A stretch of DNA of 64,000 bases from Candidatus Melainabacteria bacterium (lineage in GTDB: Bacteria; Cyanobacteriota; Vampirovibrionia; Obscuribacterales; Obscuribacteraceae). This document shows, in pieces, positions 34,988 to 44,192 of this stretch (position 1 is its first letter; every line of letters begins with the position of its first letter). The position numbers and the translations under genes were made by a program. The notes beneath the pieces were generated by a model. That model was not told the DNA's origin and did no database searches. It saw only the letters and a list, made by a program, of their open reading frames with translations. The stretch is from the NCBI GenBank assembly GCA_016699165.1, contig CP064963.1, positions 2,914,001 to 2,978,000 of the forward strand. The letters run 5' to 3'.

Positions 34988-35244
34988 GTTCTGCTCCTTT
35001 CAGTTGCAGAGTTGAAACGGTGTGAGGCTAGTGGGTTGCTTTTAGTTCAGGCTTTTGTTTCGATTCGATAGAGATAGTGATAGATAAATTCACCCTAGAG
35101 AAAGTCCGCGTAGAAAGCAACAAAAAGCTCATAGCTTCAACTTCTCAAATTGCTTTATCTCAATTAATTCTGATTTTTACTGCTAGCGAACTTGCGATAA
35201 CCTAACTGCTAAAATCATCAGGTCGAGTTTCTCGGAGAAGTGTT

Positions 35245-36198
35245 ATGTCCGCCAGAAGAATGGTTGTGTTCGGCAGTTTAAGCCAAGATTTCGTGGTTAA
35301 TGTCCCTCGTTTGCCAGCCAAAGGCGAAACTATTCGCGGAACCGATTTTGGCATGTTCGCTGGTGGCAAAGGCAACAATCAGGCCATGGCAGCAGCCCGT
35401 GCAGGCGGCGATTTGGTCGAAGTCGTAATGGTTGGCCGAGTTGGCGCAGACTCTTTTGGCGACATGCTAATTGAAACTTTGAAGAAAAACAATGTCGACA
35501 CCAAGTTCGTAAGTAAAGACGAAACTGTTGGAACAGGCATCGCTCTAATTACAGTTGATGCTGCAGGCGACAACAACATAGTGATTGCTCAGAGATCCAA
35601 TCTAATGCTCAGTGCAAGTGACGCAGAAAACGCGCGCTCGGCTTTCGATGGCGCAGTAACACTGATGTTGCAACTAGAAGTGCCTTTTGAAGCCAACATC
35701 GCAGCAGCAAAATTGGCTAGAGAATACGGTCATATGGTGCATTTAAATCCCGCACCAGCTCCTGCAGACGGCAAAATCCCTGATGAATTGTGGGAACTGA
35801 TAGATGTAGTAACACCCAACCAGACAGAGGTTGCCTTGCTGACTGGAATGGAAGTGACCGACTTGCACACAGGTGTCGAAGCTGCACAGAAGTTGAAGGA
35901 CAAAGGACCCAAAGTAATTATTTTGACCATGGGAGATCAAGGCTGTGTCTTACTTCAGCATGACAATCAACCTGTAATATACAAACCTTATTCTGTCAAT
36001 TCTGTAGATGCTACCGCTGCTGGTGACGCGTTTTGCGGTGCTCTTGCTGCTGGTTGGACACAAGGATTGGTGCTAGAAAAAGCCCTGGAACGCGCTTGTG
36101 CTGCCGGTGCGCTGGCTACCACCAAGATGGGCGCCGAGCCTTCTTTACCTACTAAAGAAGAAATCGAAGAATTGATGAAGCAGAAGGTGAAGGTTTAG
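35245..36198 (+). CDS. rbsK: Ribokinase (PfkB family)
   Basis: A 317-residue sugar kinase phosphorylating ribose or a close sugar. The typical N-terminus GSLSQDFVVNVPRLPAKGETIRG and GGKGNNQAMAAARAGG are present, as are NPAPAP, TPNQTEVALLTG and the signature DATAAGDAFCGAL (catalytic Asp in AAGDAF). The length matches the family. It is transcribed alone; no ribose transporter or regulator is adjacent. Confidence 0.95.
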   Translation: MSARRMVVFGSLSQDFVVNVPRLPAKGETIRGTDFGMFAGGKGNNQAMAAARAGGDLVEVVMVGRVGADSFGDMLIETLKKNNVDTKFVSKDETVGTGIALITVDAAGDNNIVIAQRSNLMLSASDAENARSAFDGAVTLMLQLEVPFEANIAAAKLAREYGHMVHLNPAPAPADGKIPDELWELIDVVTPNQTEVALLTGMEVTDLHTGVEAAQKLKDKGPKVIILTMGDQGCVLLQHDNQPVIYKPYSVNSVDATAAGDAFCGALAAGWTQGLVLEKALERACAAGALATTKMGAEPSLPTKEEIEELMKQKVKV

Positions 36199-36765
36199 CA
36201 GCACATTTTGAACTCAATTCGGAAGAAATTTTGTTGAGAAGTTCATTTTTGATTTTTTGAAACGTGCGCTATTTCAACCTTTCTGGGTTAGCGATGCGAA
36301 CTTTTCAATAAAATTTCTTGGGGCGAAAGTTATTCGGCATCAGTAAATCTGTGTCAGCTTTTCGGTAAAAAGGTCTTGGCTGAGTCTAGATAAATAGCTA
36401 AATTTGGAGAATTTGATTTTAGAGTTGACTGGTTAATTTTATGGCGATGAGAGCAAGAGAGTTGCAGCAAGTGTGGCGAACAGTTTTTTTGACATAGCGC
36501 TAGCTGTGAGAACCTTGCAAGATTAAAGGTCATATTAAATCTGGAAAAAATAGTGATTTATATTAACCACTTTTCATAGGCTCAGTTATCTTCACCATTT
36601 CTCGTACGACTAAAGAAAATCAATTAAGACCAAAGTCTATTTACCCATTTCGAGTTCGCAGAAAGCAGTTGTACTGCTTCGCGCGCGCCCGACTTGATTT
36701 GGTGAAGAGTTCGCGCAAGCGAGCGGTGGACGCCGCAAGGCGTCCTTAAACAGAAAGGAAACACG
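36199..36765. other. Long intergenic region with a structured leader
   Basis: About 565 bases. The first ~450 are AT-rich and hold no supported gene. The last 110, upstream of the next gene, are GC-rich and structured: a GCAGT/ACTGC hairpin near 36660-36680 and GGACGCC (36728-36734) pairing with GGCGTCC (36740-36746) just before an AAAGGA ribosome site. Confidence 0.45.
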
Positions 36766-37146
36766 ATGCGTTTCAATGCTTTCACCATCATGATTATCTC
36801 TTTCACTGCACTTGCTCTTGCCGGTCTTGGCGGATGGGTCCACTTTGCTTTTGCCGTCGCTCAAAACCCAAGCGATTTATTGTCAGAGAGGTTGGCTTTG
36901 GTCAGCATCCTGACGTCAATCGTTTGCACGGCACTGGTGTCTTTGTGGTGGCACGGTTATCTCGCCATCGAAGAAGGCATTTCGCTGCGCGTTTTCTCGA
37001 TCATGTCTATCTTCTTCTCGACAGTTCTAATCATGACTGTCTTCGGGACGGTTGGATATGTTTACGGTTTTGGCGTTTGGATGACGGCTATTTTCTCCGT
37101 TTACTGGGGATTGGCCACCTTTCCCGACGTCTCGGCTCGCGGTTAA
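36766..37146 (+). CDS. Membrane protein, unknown (126 aa)
   Basis: Four membrane helices (about 8-32, 44-62, 73-95, 98-116) in 126 residues. The AAAGGA ribosome site follows a structured leader. It is the first gene of a short plus-strand series (36766-37764). No family is recognised. Confidence 0.68.
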   Translation: MRFNAFTIMIISFTALALAGLGGWVHFAFAVAQNPSDLLSERLALVSILTSIVCTALVSLWWHGYLAIEEGISLRVFSIMSIFFSTVLIMTVFGTVGYVYGFGVWMTAIFSVYWGLATFPDVSARG

Positions 37147-37170
37147 TCACAGCAAAAGAAGGAGTGTTAG

Positions 37171-37359
37171 ATGAAAAATCATGACGCAATGAAGTCGCTC
37201 TCGCGTTTGCTCTTGCCGGGCAAAGTGCTGGTCGAGACGGACGTGATTGCTCACCTGGCAAAGGTGGCAGGAACAACGCCTGAGGCTATCGAGCGGGTGC
37301 TCAGTTCTTCTGAGCCGCTCATCAACGGCAACTTCGGCGCTCCGTTGATTCGGAGCTAG
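37171..37359 (+). CDS. Small soluble protein, unknown (62 aa)
   Basis: A 62-residue protein after an AGGAG ribosome site. The middle (DVIAHLAKVAGTTPEAIERVLSSSEPL) reads like a small helix-turn-helix or helical bundle. It sits between two membrane-protein genes. No family is recognised. Confidence 0.6.
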   Translation: MKNHDAMKSLSRLLLPGKVLVETDVIAHLAKVAGTTPEAIERVLSSSEPLINGNFGAPLIRS

Positions 37360-37390
37360 ATTGCGAAAAACGGCAAGGAGGGGACCAAAG

Positions 37391-37450
37391 ATGCGGTTCT
37401 CTCCCGAATCTCTTTTAAAAATGCAACCCAACAGAAGGACAAACACATGA
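37391..37450 (+). CDS. Leader microORF (19 aa) overlapping the next start
   Basis: ATG 37391 is preceded by an unusually strong ribosome site (AAGGAGGGG). The 19-codon ORF ends in ATGA at 37447-37450, overlapping the start of the next membrane-protein gene. The peptide is basic and hydrophilic, so it may act only by coupling translation. Confidence 0.5.
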   Translation: MRFSPESLLKMQPNRRTNT

Positions 37451-37764
37451 ACTTTCTCATCGCCATCGCTTCGCTCATCTTCGCAGCTCTTGTTTCCGCC
37501 TGGGCTGCCCGCAAGATCAAGTACTGGCTGAATGGCAAGGGGCTGAAAGGAGGACATGCGACTTTCGTTGCTTCCGCAGTGAGCATGAGCATTCCTCTGC
37601 TCATCCTCCTCTTTGGTAACCTCTTGATCCCGACTGACCTCACCGTCTGGCCGGCGATCATCAGTGCTGGCATCGCTATCTGGACCGCTCGTCGGCAGAA
37701 GGACGGCGTGGACCCGGCTGTGCAGCGTCTCGAAATGCTGGCACGGTTCGGCATCATCGATTAA
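37447..37764 (+). CDS. Membrane protein, unknown (105 aa)
   Basis: Two to three helices (about 2-20, 41-60, 65-82) and a charged C-terminus (RRQKDGVDPAVQRLEML). The start overlaps the stop of a 19-codon leader ORF by the four bases ATGA, implying translational coupling. AGAAGGA is also upstream. It is the last gene before the terminator at 37788. Confidence 0.66.
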   Translation: MNFLIAIASLIFAALVSAWAARKIKYWLNGKGLKGGHATFVASAVSMSIPLLILLFGNLLIPTDLTVWPAIISAGIAIWTARRQKDGVDPAVQRLEMLARFGIID

Positions 37765-37787
37765 GGAGACCTTCTGAGTGAGGCAAG

Positions 37788-37820
37788 AGGTTAGTGGTCT
37801 CAAAGCCACTAACCTTTTGT
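37788..37820 (+). terminator. Rho-independent terminator
   Basis: AGGTTAGTGG (37788-37797) pairs with CCACTAACCT (37806-37815). It is followed by TTTTGTCT. Confidence 0.88.
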
Positions 37821-37883
37821 CTCTGTTGTCCTATCTATTCATACATATAGTAAAGTGAATTTCAAAAAATTTGAAAAGTAACA

Positions 37884-37938
37884 AGGGCAAGAGCCTACCG
37901 CAACCAACGAAGAACATTGGTTGATGTCGCTCTTGCCT
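37884..37938 (-). terminator. Terminator with nested stem
   Basis: GGCAAGAGC pairs with GCTCTTGCC, enclosing CAACCAA / TTGGTTG. On the minus strand a T-rich tail follows (TTACTTTTCAAATTTTTTG). It ends the gene at 37971-38771. Confidence 0.75.
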
Positions 37939-37970
37939 TGCATTCAAACTTTAGTCACGCTATTTCAAAC

Positions 37971-38771
37971 TTAGACTCTGCGCATTGCATTCAGTGCAGC
38001 CCATCCTTCCAGCGTGTCACCATCGGGATTTACGTAGGTAAGATGTTTGGGATGACGCCAGAATTTCACGGCGCTCCAGAGAGCTGCTGGGAAAACTCCA
38101 ACCGGGTTTTTCTCTTTTAAGGCGCTTGCAATCGACATCTCAGTTGGTGTGACAACGTCGATTTTGAGCAGTTCGCCAAATGCCGGAAGAATCTCAGGCA
38201 GAGAAGAACCTTTCTGGACGGCAGCCAGTTGGCTTTGCAAAATGTGACTGCGAGCAGCCATTAGCGAGCCTTTCAAAATGGCTTCCAAAGCAAAAGCGTT
38301 CACCCGAGCTGAGCGACGCTTCGTTCGGTATCCTGAAAGGTCGTTCTTGTCCGCGTCGATGATACCGCGGGCGGTTTTCTGAACCGAGCCTTTGTCGTGA
38401 TTTGCAAGAACCATTGGCTTGGTTTGGCATTCTTCAGCAGCTCGCATAATGTCGAGCATGCGGTCGCGCCGTTTGTCTACGCCAGTGGGAGATAGACGCA
38501 GAAATTGTTCGTGCAAAGTCAATTCGGCCTCGAGCAACAAGCGATGGAAGCGGTAAGCTTTATACCATTGCGGTGCTGCTTTGATGGTGATGAATAGCGC
38601 GCCGCCAATTATAATCACCAGAATGCAGATGAAGATAATTGAGCCGCGAATTCCGATGAAAACATCGAGCAGGTCGCCGAGCGAAATGGACTGACCTGAT
38701 ACCAGTTTCCAGAAAATGGTGCAGAGAGTGACGAGTATGCCAGTCATGATGCTGATTCTTAGAAGTCTCAT
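37971..38771 (-). CDS. Membrane-anchored protein with soluble helical domain, unknown (266 aa)
   Basis: The frame is open to 38846 but ATG 38771 follows AAGGA and is preferred. Two membrane helices (about 5-24, 43-66), then ~200 residues of soluble, largely helical sequence with several Arg/Lys-rich stretches. The motif SLPEILPAFGELLKIDVVTPTEMS stands out but I cannot assign it. It is downstream of the 103-residue membrane gene, separated by a hairpin. Confidence 0.66.
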   Translation of the reverse strand: MRLLRISIMTGILVTLCTIFWKLVSGQSISLGDLLDVFIGIRGSIIFICILVIIIGGALFITIKAAPQWYKAYRFHRLLLEAELTLHEQFLRLSPTGVDKRRDRMLDIMRAAEECQTKPMVLANHDKGSVQKTARGIIDADKNDLSGYRTKRRSARVNAFALEAILKGSLMAARSHILQSQLAAVQKGSSLPEILPAFGELLKIDVVTPTEMSIASALKEKNPVGVFPAALWSAVKFWRHPKHLTYVNPDGDTLEGWAALNAMRRV

Positions 38772-38817
38772 GACGCGTTCCTTTTGCAATAAGTGTTTCG
38801 TTCTCAAAAGGTAGTCA

Positions 38818-38856
38818 GTGAATAGGTATGAGGCACGAAGCCCCATACCTATTCAC
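38818..38856 (-). terminator. Hairpin between two minus-strand genes
   Basis: GTGAATAGGTATG (38818-38830) pairs with CATACCTATTCAC (38844-38856), 13 bp perfect. The T-tail on the minus strand is weak, so it may attenuate rather than stop transcription. Confidence 0.65.
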
Positions 38857-38877
38857 CCAAGTTCTAGTCAGTGCAAG

Positions 38878-39189
38878 TTAGCGTGTCGGACCCTTCGGCA
38901 TGTCCTTGTAAAAGTCGACATAGCAGGCGAGGCAGGCAGACACGAATCCTGCAAGGACACAGCCGGCGGCGACGTAGTTGATATACGTGGTGCCGACGAA
39001 ATGTCCGGTGTAGAGCACGACGGCGCCGAGATAGATCCAGAGCCAGCCGAGTGCAGCCCATGCAACTGCGCCCAAGAAGCTGAGTACGCTTCCTTTGACC
39101 TGGTTGAATTTGGCCACGCAATTGTTCGTCTCCCAGGCGCAAGCGCCGATGAGAGCGAGGCAGAGTAGGAGTTTCGCAAGAAACGCCAT
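38878..39189 (-). CDS. Membrane protein, unknown (103 aa)
   Basis: ATG 39189 follows AAGGA; the longer frame to 39225 is not needed. Three hydrophobic stretches (about 3-18, 35-62, 70-92) with six Cys in 103 residues, which is high for a membrane protein. It is the first gene of a two-gene minus-strand unit. No family is recognised. Confidence 0.65.
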   Translation of the reverse strand: MAFLAKLLLCLALIGACAWETNNCVAKFNQVKGSVLSFLGAVAWAALGWLWIYLGAVVLYTGHFVGTTYINYVAAGCVLAGFVSACLACYVDFYKDMPKGPTR

Positions 39190-39650
39190 GGAGTTATTCC
39201 TTCTGTTGCAGTCATTCACACACAACCAGAGTTGCAGTAGAAAGCTTGATTAGAGAGCTATTCCGGTTGTTTTAGTGGGATAGTGCAGTGAAGAGAAACA
39301 AGTAATTAGACTTCCAACCTAACAGGATTTGGTAACTCTTGACAAGCTTTAAGTTGCTTAGATATATAGCCACTTCCTCGAATTTAGGTGGTTTAGAATT
39401 AACTGCCGTTAATGACATTTGCTGATTAGCGCAGTTAGTACAGCTTGGAAAGTTCTTGTGCTTGTTTTTTATCCCCATGGAGGGGATAGGTATTAACCGC
39501 TGAGCGAGCCGACCTTAAGCCAAAAACTATGTCAAGAATGGTTTTTGATCGTGTCGAAACGCCATAGTAAGTCATCTTTTTTCTCTATCCAACTCAGGAT
39601 TTTTCACTCTAAAACTCAACAGCAAAGCAACACAATGGAAAGGAAATGCA

Positions 39651-40232
39651 ATGGATCATTCCATGCACCACCATCACGTTGACCAGATGCTGATGGCTCC
39701 AGGATGGCTTGTAACCACTCTGGGTGCCTTCTTTCTGGCGGCAACGGCTTTCTACCTCTATCGGCTGTTCTTCGCGAACCACGTCAAAGCAGCTTACGGC
39801 TACTGGGACTGGGAAAACGAAGTTGGACATGGCATCTGCACCGCTGCGATGGCTTCGCACTTGCTTATGTTCGGTCCCTTCTCTGCCACAACCTGGGCAC
39901 TGATCCTTTACGCCGGCAGCGCCTGGTTCACCGTACGCGCCGCCACCTGGGGACGCAAGGTCTCATATCCAACCAAGTGGTGGTGGGACTGGAACCATGC
40001 GGCGATGTTCTACGGCATGGCTTTGATGTTCGCTCCCTGGAATCTTGGCGCCTGGTTTACCTGGCTTCAGATTGCCTATTGGGGCGGCTTCGCGGTCTAT
40101 TACGGCATCGAGACGGCGAAGGATGTCCCAGCGGGCAAGCCTTTCTCGCTTGGTTCGAACCTCTCTCACTTTGGAATGTTCGTCGTCATGTTCGTCATGA
40201 CTGCATTCCCGAGTTTCCTGATGGCTCATTAG
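39651..40232 (+). CDS. DUF5134-like polytopic membrane protein
   Basis: A 193-residue protein with about six membrane helices and an N-terminal MDHSMHHHHVDQM histidine cluster. GHGICTAAMASHLLMFGPFS in helix 2 and DWNHAAMFYGMALMF in helix 4 resemble the conserved His/Met positions of DUF5134 proteins, which may bind metal in the membrane. An AAAGGA ribosome site precedes the ATG. It is transcribed alone with a strong terminator. Metal binding is inferred from His/Met placement. Confidence 0.65.
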   Translation: MDHSMHHHHVDQMLMAPGWLVTTLGAFFLAATAFYLYRLFFANHVKAAYGYWDWENEVGHGICTAAMASHLLMFGPFSATTWALILYAGSAWFTVRAATWGRKVSYPTKWWWDWNHAAMFYGMALMFAPWNLGAWFTWLQIAYWGGFAVYYGIETAKDVPAGKPFSLGSNLSHFGMFVVMFVMTAFPSFLMAH

Positions 40233-40684
40233 TCGACTAATCGACTAGTACGAGCGTGGACGGCGAAGTTTGAAGGGTGAATAAAACCTTTCGACTTCGC
40301 CGTTTTTTTTGAATTTTTTTGGCTTTTTTAGGCACCGAATATGGTGCCCTGCGCTAGCCGCGCCAATGTGCATCTTTGGATAAATTTAAGAAACCATATC
40401 TTTCTAAGAGGGCTAAGACTAGTATCGAAATCAATATCTACCTACTTCTCAATTCTCGTCCAGAAAACTCAAATCGCGATTGACTTTCAAACCAAAACAG
40501 ACTGCCGCAAGAGCAAGTGTTTTGGTCCGGGACGCGCTTGAGAGTAGGGCTCCATGACATGTACACGATGGGATGAATTCTGACAAACCAATGATGAAAC
40601 CTCGGTTTCCTCTTGTAGACGCTTGGCTCCTATCGCGGTGAGCCTCCGTCTTTTCCCATCAACCAACCGCGCATGGAGGTGCCA
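40233..40684. other. Intergenic region with terminator and a second hairpin
   Basis: It holds the terminator at 40260-40311, then GGCACC (40331-40336) / GGTGCC (40343-40348), a hairpin sharing its core with terminators elsewhere in the window. The remaining ~330 bases hold no supported ORF and should include the promoter of the 123-residue gene. Confidence 0.5.
40260..40311 (+). terminator. Rho-independent terminator
   Basis: ACGGCGAAGT (40260-40269) pairs with ACTTCGCCGT (40294-40303), with an inner GAAGGGT/ACCTTTC stem. A run of eight T follows. Confidence 0.92.
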
Positions 40685-41056
40685 ATGGCACGCACTGATC
40701 ACTACGTCGGACTGAATGCTTGGGCCAAGAAACTCGTCCACGACATTCACTCTGTAAACGAAAAAGGGATTCGAACCTTCCTTGATGGCAGGCAAGAATC
40801 GTTTGATCGAAATGTGGAGGTCAACCTCGTTAAAGTCGAAAACATCGGAGAAATCTCTGTGCTTCATTGCAAGTGGTTCCCGATGTATCGCTACACTATG
40901 CCTGACGGCACGGTGTTCGAGGAATATCTGCAGGCAAGCCCCTGGTCGGGCGGTCCGCACCTGTATATGGGTCTGGTGAGAGTGACACAAGGCAAGCGCA
41001 AATATCGTCGCGTTGTCAAAGAATCGCTCTGGACAGATTCGGAAATGGGCTGCTAA
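40685..41056 (+). CDS. Small soluble protein, unknown (123 aa)
   Basis: ATG 40685 is preferred because GGAGG lies 6 bases upstream; an earlier ATG at 40673 contains that ribosome site. 123 residues, no membrane segment. The middle contains VLHCKWFPMYRYTMPDGTVFEEYLQ, a compact beta-rich stretch. It is monocistronic, with its own terminator. No family is recognised. Confidence 0.66.
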   Translation: MARTDHYVGLNAWAKKLVHDIHSVNEKGIRTFLDGRQESFDRNVEVNLVKVENIGEISVLHCKWFPMYRYTMPDGTVFEEYLQASPWSGGPHLYMGLVRVTQGKRKYRRVVKESLWTDSEMGC

Positions 41057-41071
41057 GTCAGACCAGAAGGT

Positions 41072-41117
41072 GGATGTGGTGGTTGCGAAAGCACCATCAC
41101 ATCCCGCCTTTTTTTGT
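41072..41117 (+). terminator. Rho-independent terminator
   Basis: GGATGTGgTGGT pairs with ACCAtCACATCC, followed by CGCC and seven T. Confidence 0.9.
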
Positions 41118-41162
41118 CTGTATGTTTAACTATAAAACATAGTAATTATAGGAAAAGCGAAA

Positions 41163-41192
41163 AAGCGAAGCACCGAGTATGGTGCCCCGCTT
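41163..41192 (-). terminator. Terminator with shared GGCACC hairpin core
   Basis: GAAGC...AGCACC pairs with GGTGCC...GCTTC. On the minus strand TTTTTCGCTTTTCC follows. It ends the 590-residue gene. Confidence 0.75.
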
Positions 41193-41219
41193 CAGTTCGC
41201 TTATTTCAGTTTATCGACT

Positions 41220-42992
41220 TTAATTGTTTTTCTGCTCGATGGTCAGATTACGGAAGTGCGACACGGCGTTGTTAGCGGTGCCGGTTTCCACAAACTTGAA
41301 GCTGACCTTGTCGCCTGGCTGAAGGAGAGGTAAATCTCCATTCGAGCCAGATTTGATCGAGAATGTACGGTGGTCGTTCATGACTTTGAAGACAAAAGTC
41401 TCCGAGCCATTTTGCAATGACCGACCGACGCGGAAGATTTCTCCTTCAAGAGACTTTTCTTCCACAGACTTAGACACGCCGGCGAGCCAGACCGAGTACT
41501 GTTGCAAACCTTCTTCCACGCTAGAGGCGTAGATGACGTTGTTGGTCGAAACAGACTTGGCATGCAAGAAACCGATGGCTGCAAATGTTTCGCCCTTGCT
41601 TCCCTGATCGTGCGTGTAAATCGCAACGTAGGTAGGCTCGCCGTTGATGGCGTAGAGCTGGATTTGTTTGACCTCGTACTTCTTCACGTTGCGCTCGGTG
41701 CCAGAGAAGGTGTTCTCCACGACCGGACCGACAGGGATGCCGTTCATGCCAGGATAATAAACCGCCTTGTTCTCGCGGGTAGAATAGAGCAGAAGGCCTG
41801 TTGCCGAGCCGTCTGCGTTGTTGACTGAACTCATCGGCATAGAATATACCGACTGGTTGGCGTCGTTGAAAACGAGGTCGGAATCAGCCACTTCGGTCTG
41901 ATTGACGCCACCGTAGAACGTGCTCTGGAGCCAGTGTACGTCTTTGTGGTGGTAGTGACCCCACCAGTTGGCGTAGTCTTTGCTCAGATCCTGAGGCAGG
42001 GTGCGGTCCACCCATGCCGGAGCCTTTTGGGGGTCGTAGTCTTTGATCTCGCCGGTGGTGGCATCGACCACGATAAGTTTGGTCATTACCTCGCCGCCAA
42101 TGACGAACTTAGGAACAGTGTACGTGGCAGTCATGAAGGGATGACCCTCGTCATCGATTTCGATGCCGGTGTCGCGAATTTCGCCCTGATGATAGCCACG
42201 GTAGTAAACGTAACGCACGAAATTGTGATCCCACCAGCCGTTGGGAAGAACCCTGAGCGGCTTATCGGTGAACACTTCGACTGCCGGCGTTTCGTTTTCG
42301 GCTTCAACTTTCACATAGCCCACACTGTCTCCAGCTGCACCTGTGAACTGGAGCCAATCGCTGCGGGGTTGCAGCGGTGCGACCCAGTATGTCTTATTGC
42401 CGATACCAAGACGAGTCCAAGAGTCTGTATCAATCGTGTAACGGCTCGAGAGTGAATCTGCTCCGCTACCAAGGGCGGTGAGTCCGACGAATTGGGCGTA
42501 ACGCTCGGTCACGACCTGAATTCGTTTCACGTTGGTAGGGGGCAGTTTTTCCGTCTCGGCAGCAACTCGAACGTTAGCAAGTCCAGCCCACTCCTTCACG
42601 TTGGCGGTACTCCAGCTGTAGTAGCCGTAAGTCCCAATCCAGGTGAGCATACCGACGACGATAATGACGAGTGCCACGCCGATTGCTGCCAGTCCGCGAG
42701 TCTCCTCATCGTGACCAACTCTGCTTGGTTGACCAAACATCATGTTGAGTACGCCTTTGAGAGCGAAGGCAATGATGGTCGGCACAATCATCCCGCCTTG
42801 TCCCCAGAAGGTTCCGGTGAAACTCGGCGTGACCAAGTAGATGTAGGTGCTGTAGAAGACGTAACCGCAGACTGCCGATAGCGCGAACGATATGGCGGTC
42901 TTAGTCGCAGACCGGTAGTTGAGATATGTGAGAAGTGACGAACCGGTTGCGAAAATCAGGACCCAGAGAAGGGTTATGCTCGTAAGAGACAT
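41220..42992 (-). CDS. Large membrane protein with outer beta-rich domain, unknown (590 aa)
   Basis: Four membrane helices in the first 122 residues (about 5-24, 33-55, 66-86, 100-121), then a soluble domain of ~470 residues to the end. That domain has many short strands, WWGHYHHKDVHWLQSTFYGG (His-rich) and VVDATTGEIKDYDPQKAP. It ends in an OB-like segment with FRVGRSLQ...FVFKVMNDHRTFSIK. An AAAGGA ribosome site precedes the ATG. It is the last of three minus-strand membrane-protein genes. I do not recognise the family. Confidence 0.7.
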   Translation of the reverse strand: MSLTSITLLWVLIFATGSSLLTYLNYRSATKTAISFALSAVCGYVFYSTYIYLVTPSFTGTFWGQGGMIVPTIIAFALKGVLNMMFGQPSRVGHDEETRGLAAIGVALVIIVVGMLTWIGTYGYYSWSTANVKEWAGLANVRVAAETEKLPPTNVKRIQVVTERYAQFVGLTALGSGADSLSSRYTIDTDSWTRLGIGNKTYWVAPLQPRSDWLQFTGAAGDSVGYVKVEAENETPAVEVFTDKPLRVLPNGWWDHNFVRYVYYRGYHQGEIRDTGIEIDDEGHPFMTATYTVPKFVIGGEVMTKLIVVDATTGEIKDYDPQKAPAWVDRTLPQDLSKDYANWWGHYHHKDVHWLQSTFYGGVNQTEVADSDLVFNDANQSVYSMPMSSVNNADGSATGLLLYSTRENKAVYYPGMNGIPVGPVVENTFSGTERNVKKYEVKQIQLYAINGEPTYVAIYTHDQGSKGETFAAIGFLHAKSVSTNNVIYASSVEEGLQQYSVWLAGVSKSVEEKSLEGEIFRVGRSLQNGSETFVFKVMNDHRTFSIKSGSNGDLPLLQPGDKVSFKFVETGTANNAVSHFRNLTIEQKNN

Positions 42993-43031
42993 AGTGTTCC
43001 TTTCGGTTTTGTGTTTAGTTTATAGTGTAAA

Positions 43032-43055
43032 GGAGGCACCACTTTTGGTGCCTCC
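43032..43055 (-). terminator. Hairpin between two membrane-protein genes
   Basis: GGAGGCACC (43032-43040) pairs with GGTGCCTCC (43047-43055). A short T stretch follows on the minus strand. Confidence 0.75.
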
Positions 43056-43068
43056 CGGTTCGATATAG

Positions 43069-43452
43069 CTAGACGTGGAAGAACGAACCAATCACATTGG
43101 TGGCAACAAGCCCGCATACTGAGCCGATTGCTATCGCCGTTATCGATGCTCCGAAATCCCGATAACGGATGTCCACCAAGAAAGTGGTGATGAAAGACAT
43201 CGTTAAGGGAAGAACAAGAGCTACGAAAGTGAGTTCGGCGTTGTTAGGCTGATTCCAGCGATTAGTCACTGCAAGCCAGATGTAGCTTGCAGCACTGATG
43301 AATAAGAATCCCGCGCAGTAGAACGCCGCGCTCAAGCACTGAGTGAGCCAGTGTTTGAAGTCGCCTTCGCTCGCCAATCGAGATTGAGCGAGGAAGCCCA
43401 CCAGAAGCAGGGCTGCGCCAATGAGCACAGGCGGAAGAATAGTGCTTAGCAT
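43069..43452 (-). CDS. Membrane protein, unknown (127 aa)
   Basis: Four helices (about 5-24, 37-60, 73-94, 100-122) in 127 residues. AAAGGA ribosome site. It lies 20 bases after the 146-residue gene and probably belongs to the same mRNA. No family is recognised. Confidence 0.66.
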   Translation of the reverse strand: MLSTILPPVLIGAALLLVGFLAQSRLASEGDFKHWLTQCLSAAFYCAGFLFISAASYIWLAVTNRWNQPNNAELTFVALVLPLTMSFITTFLVDIRYRDFGASITAIAIGSVCGLVATNVIGSFFHV

Positions 43453-43472
43453 TTTATTTTCCTTTCGTTCAC

Positions 43473-43913
43473 TTATGCGATTGAAGATTCGATAGTGCTT
43501 AACGTTGCTGCCTCTTCACCAGTAAATTCAGGCTGGTTAGCTGCCCAACTCATGAGAGCGAGCATCAGAAGAAGACCACCAATCGCGCCGGTTAAGAGCG
43601 CATTGAAAGGCAGGAAATCTCCTTTGTTGAAGAGGCGATAGAAAGTGGCCTGACCGTACATCGAAAGCGGTGTCGCCACGATGAAGGCAAGCGTCAGGAC
43701 AGTGTTGTCGCTGATCCAATAGTCACCATACAAGGCTATGCAGGCGACCAACAAGAAGGAGGTCAACCAGAAGCCGAGATAGTGCAAGAAAGTGCAAACA
43801 GCAACGAGGACCTTTCGTCCTAGCATCGTCTCGGGACGCTGAACCATCATGGCCAGCATCACGGCGAAGATGTTGGGAAAGAGGCAAAGAATGAAAGTGT
43901 AGAAGATGCTCAT
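43473..43913 (-). CDS. Membrane protein, unknown (146 aa)
   Basis: ATG 43913 follows GAAGGA and starts in a membrane helix; the longer frame to 43949 is less likely. Four helices (about 3-24, 38-60, 68-88, 105-128) and an acidic C-terminus. It is the first gene of the three-gene minus-strand unit ending at 41220. Confidence 0.66.
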   Translation of the reverse strand: MSIFYTFILCLFPNIFAVMLAMMVQRPETMLGRKVLVAVCTFLHYLGFWLTSFLLVACIALYGDYWISDNTVLTLAFIVATPLSMYGQATFYRLFNKGDFLPFNALLTGAIGGLLLMLALMSWAANQPEFTGEEAATLSTIESSIA

Positions 43914-44192
43914 TGAGAGGCGTCCTTCTCTTAAAATTAGTTGCACCAAAGTCGTGTCAACCTACAGTCGCATCGCGACTTGCATAATTTGCTTTGAGGA
44001 GAGCTTGCTTCTAGTTCTTAGTGCTTTTAGTGAAGAGAGGGGTAGTGATAATCAAAGCTAACAAAAGTGGCTATTATAAAAAAGAGATATATCTTGTTTT
44101 GATATAACCACTATAGTCAAAAAAAAGAGCTAAGCTAATGCCAGTAAAGCTTACAGGCTTTAATATTCAGCCTAGCGCCGCTAGAACATCGT

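Noticed and set aside
37147..37809. 220-codon minus-strand ORF
   Set aside because: Opposite two small plus-strand genes with strong ribosome sites and a downstream terminator; product is low-complexity.
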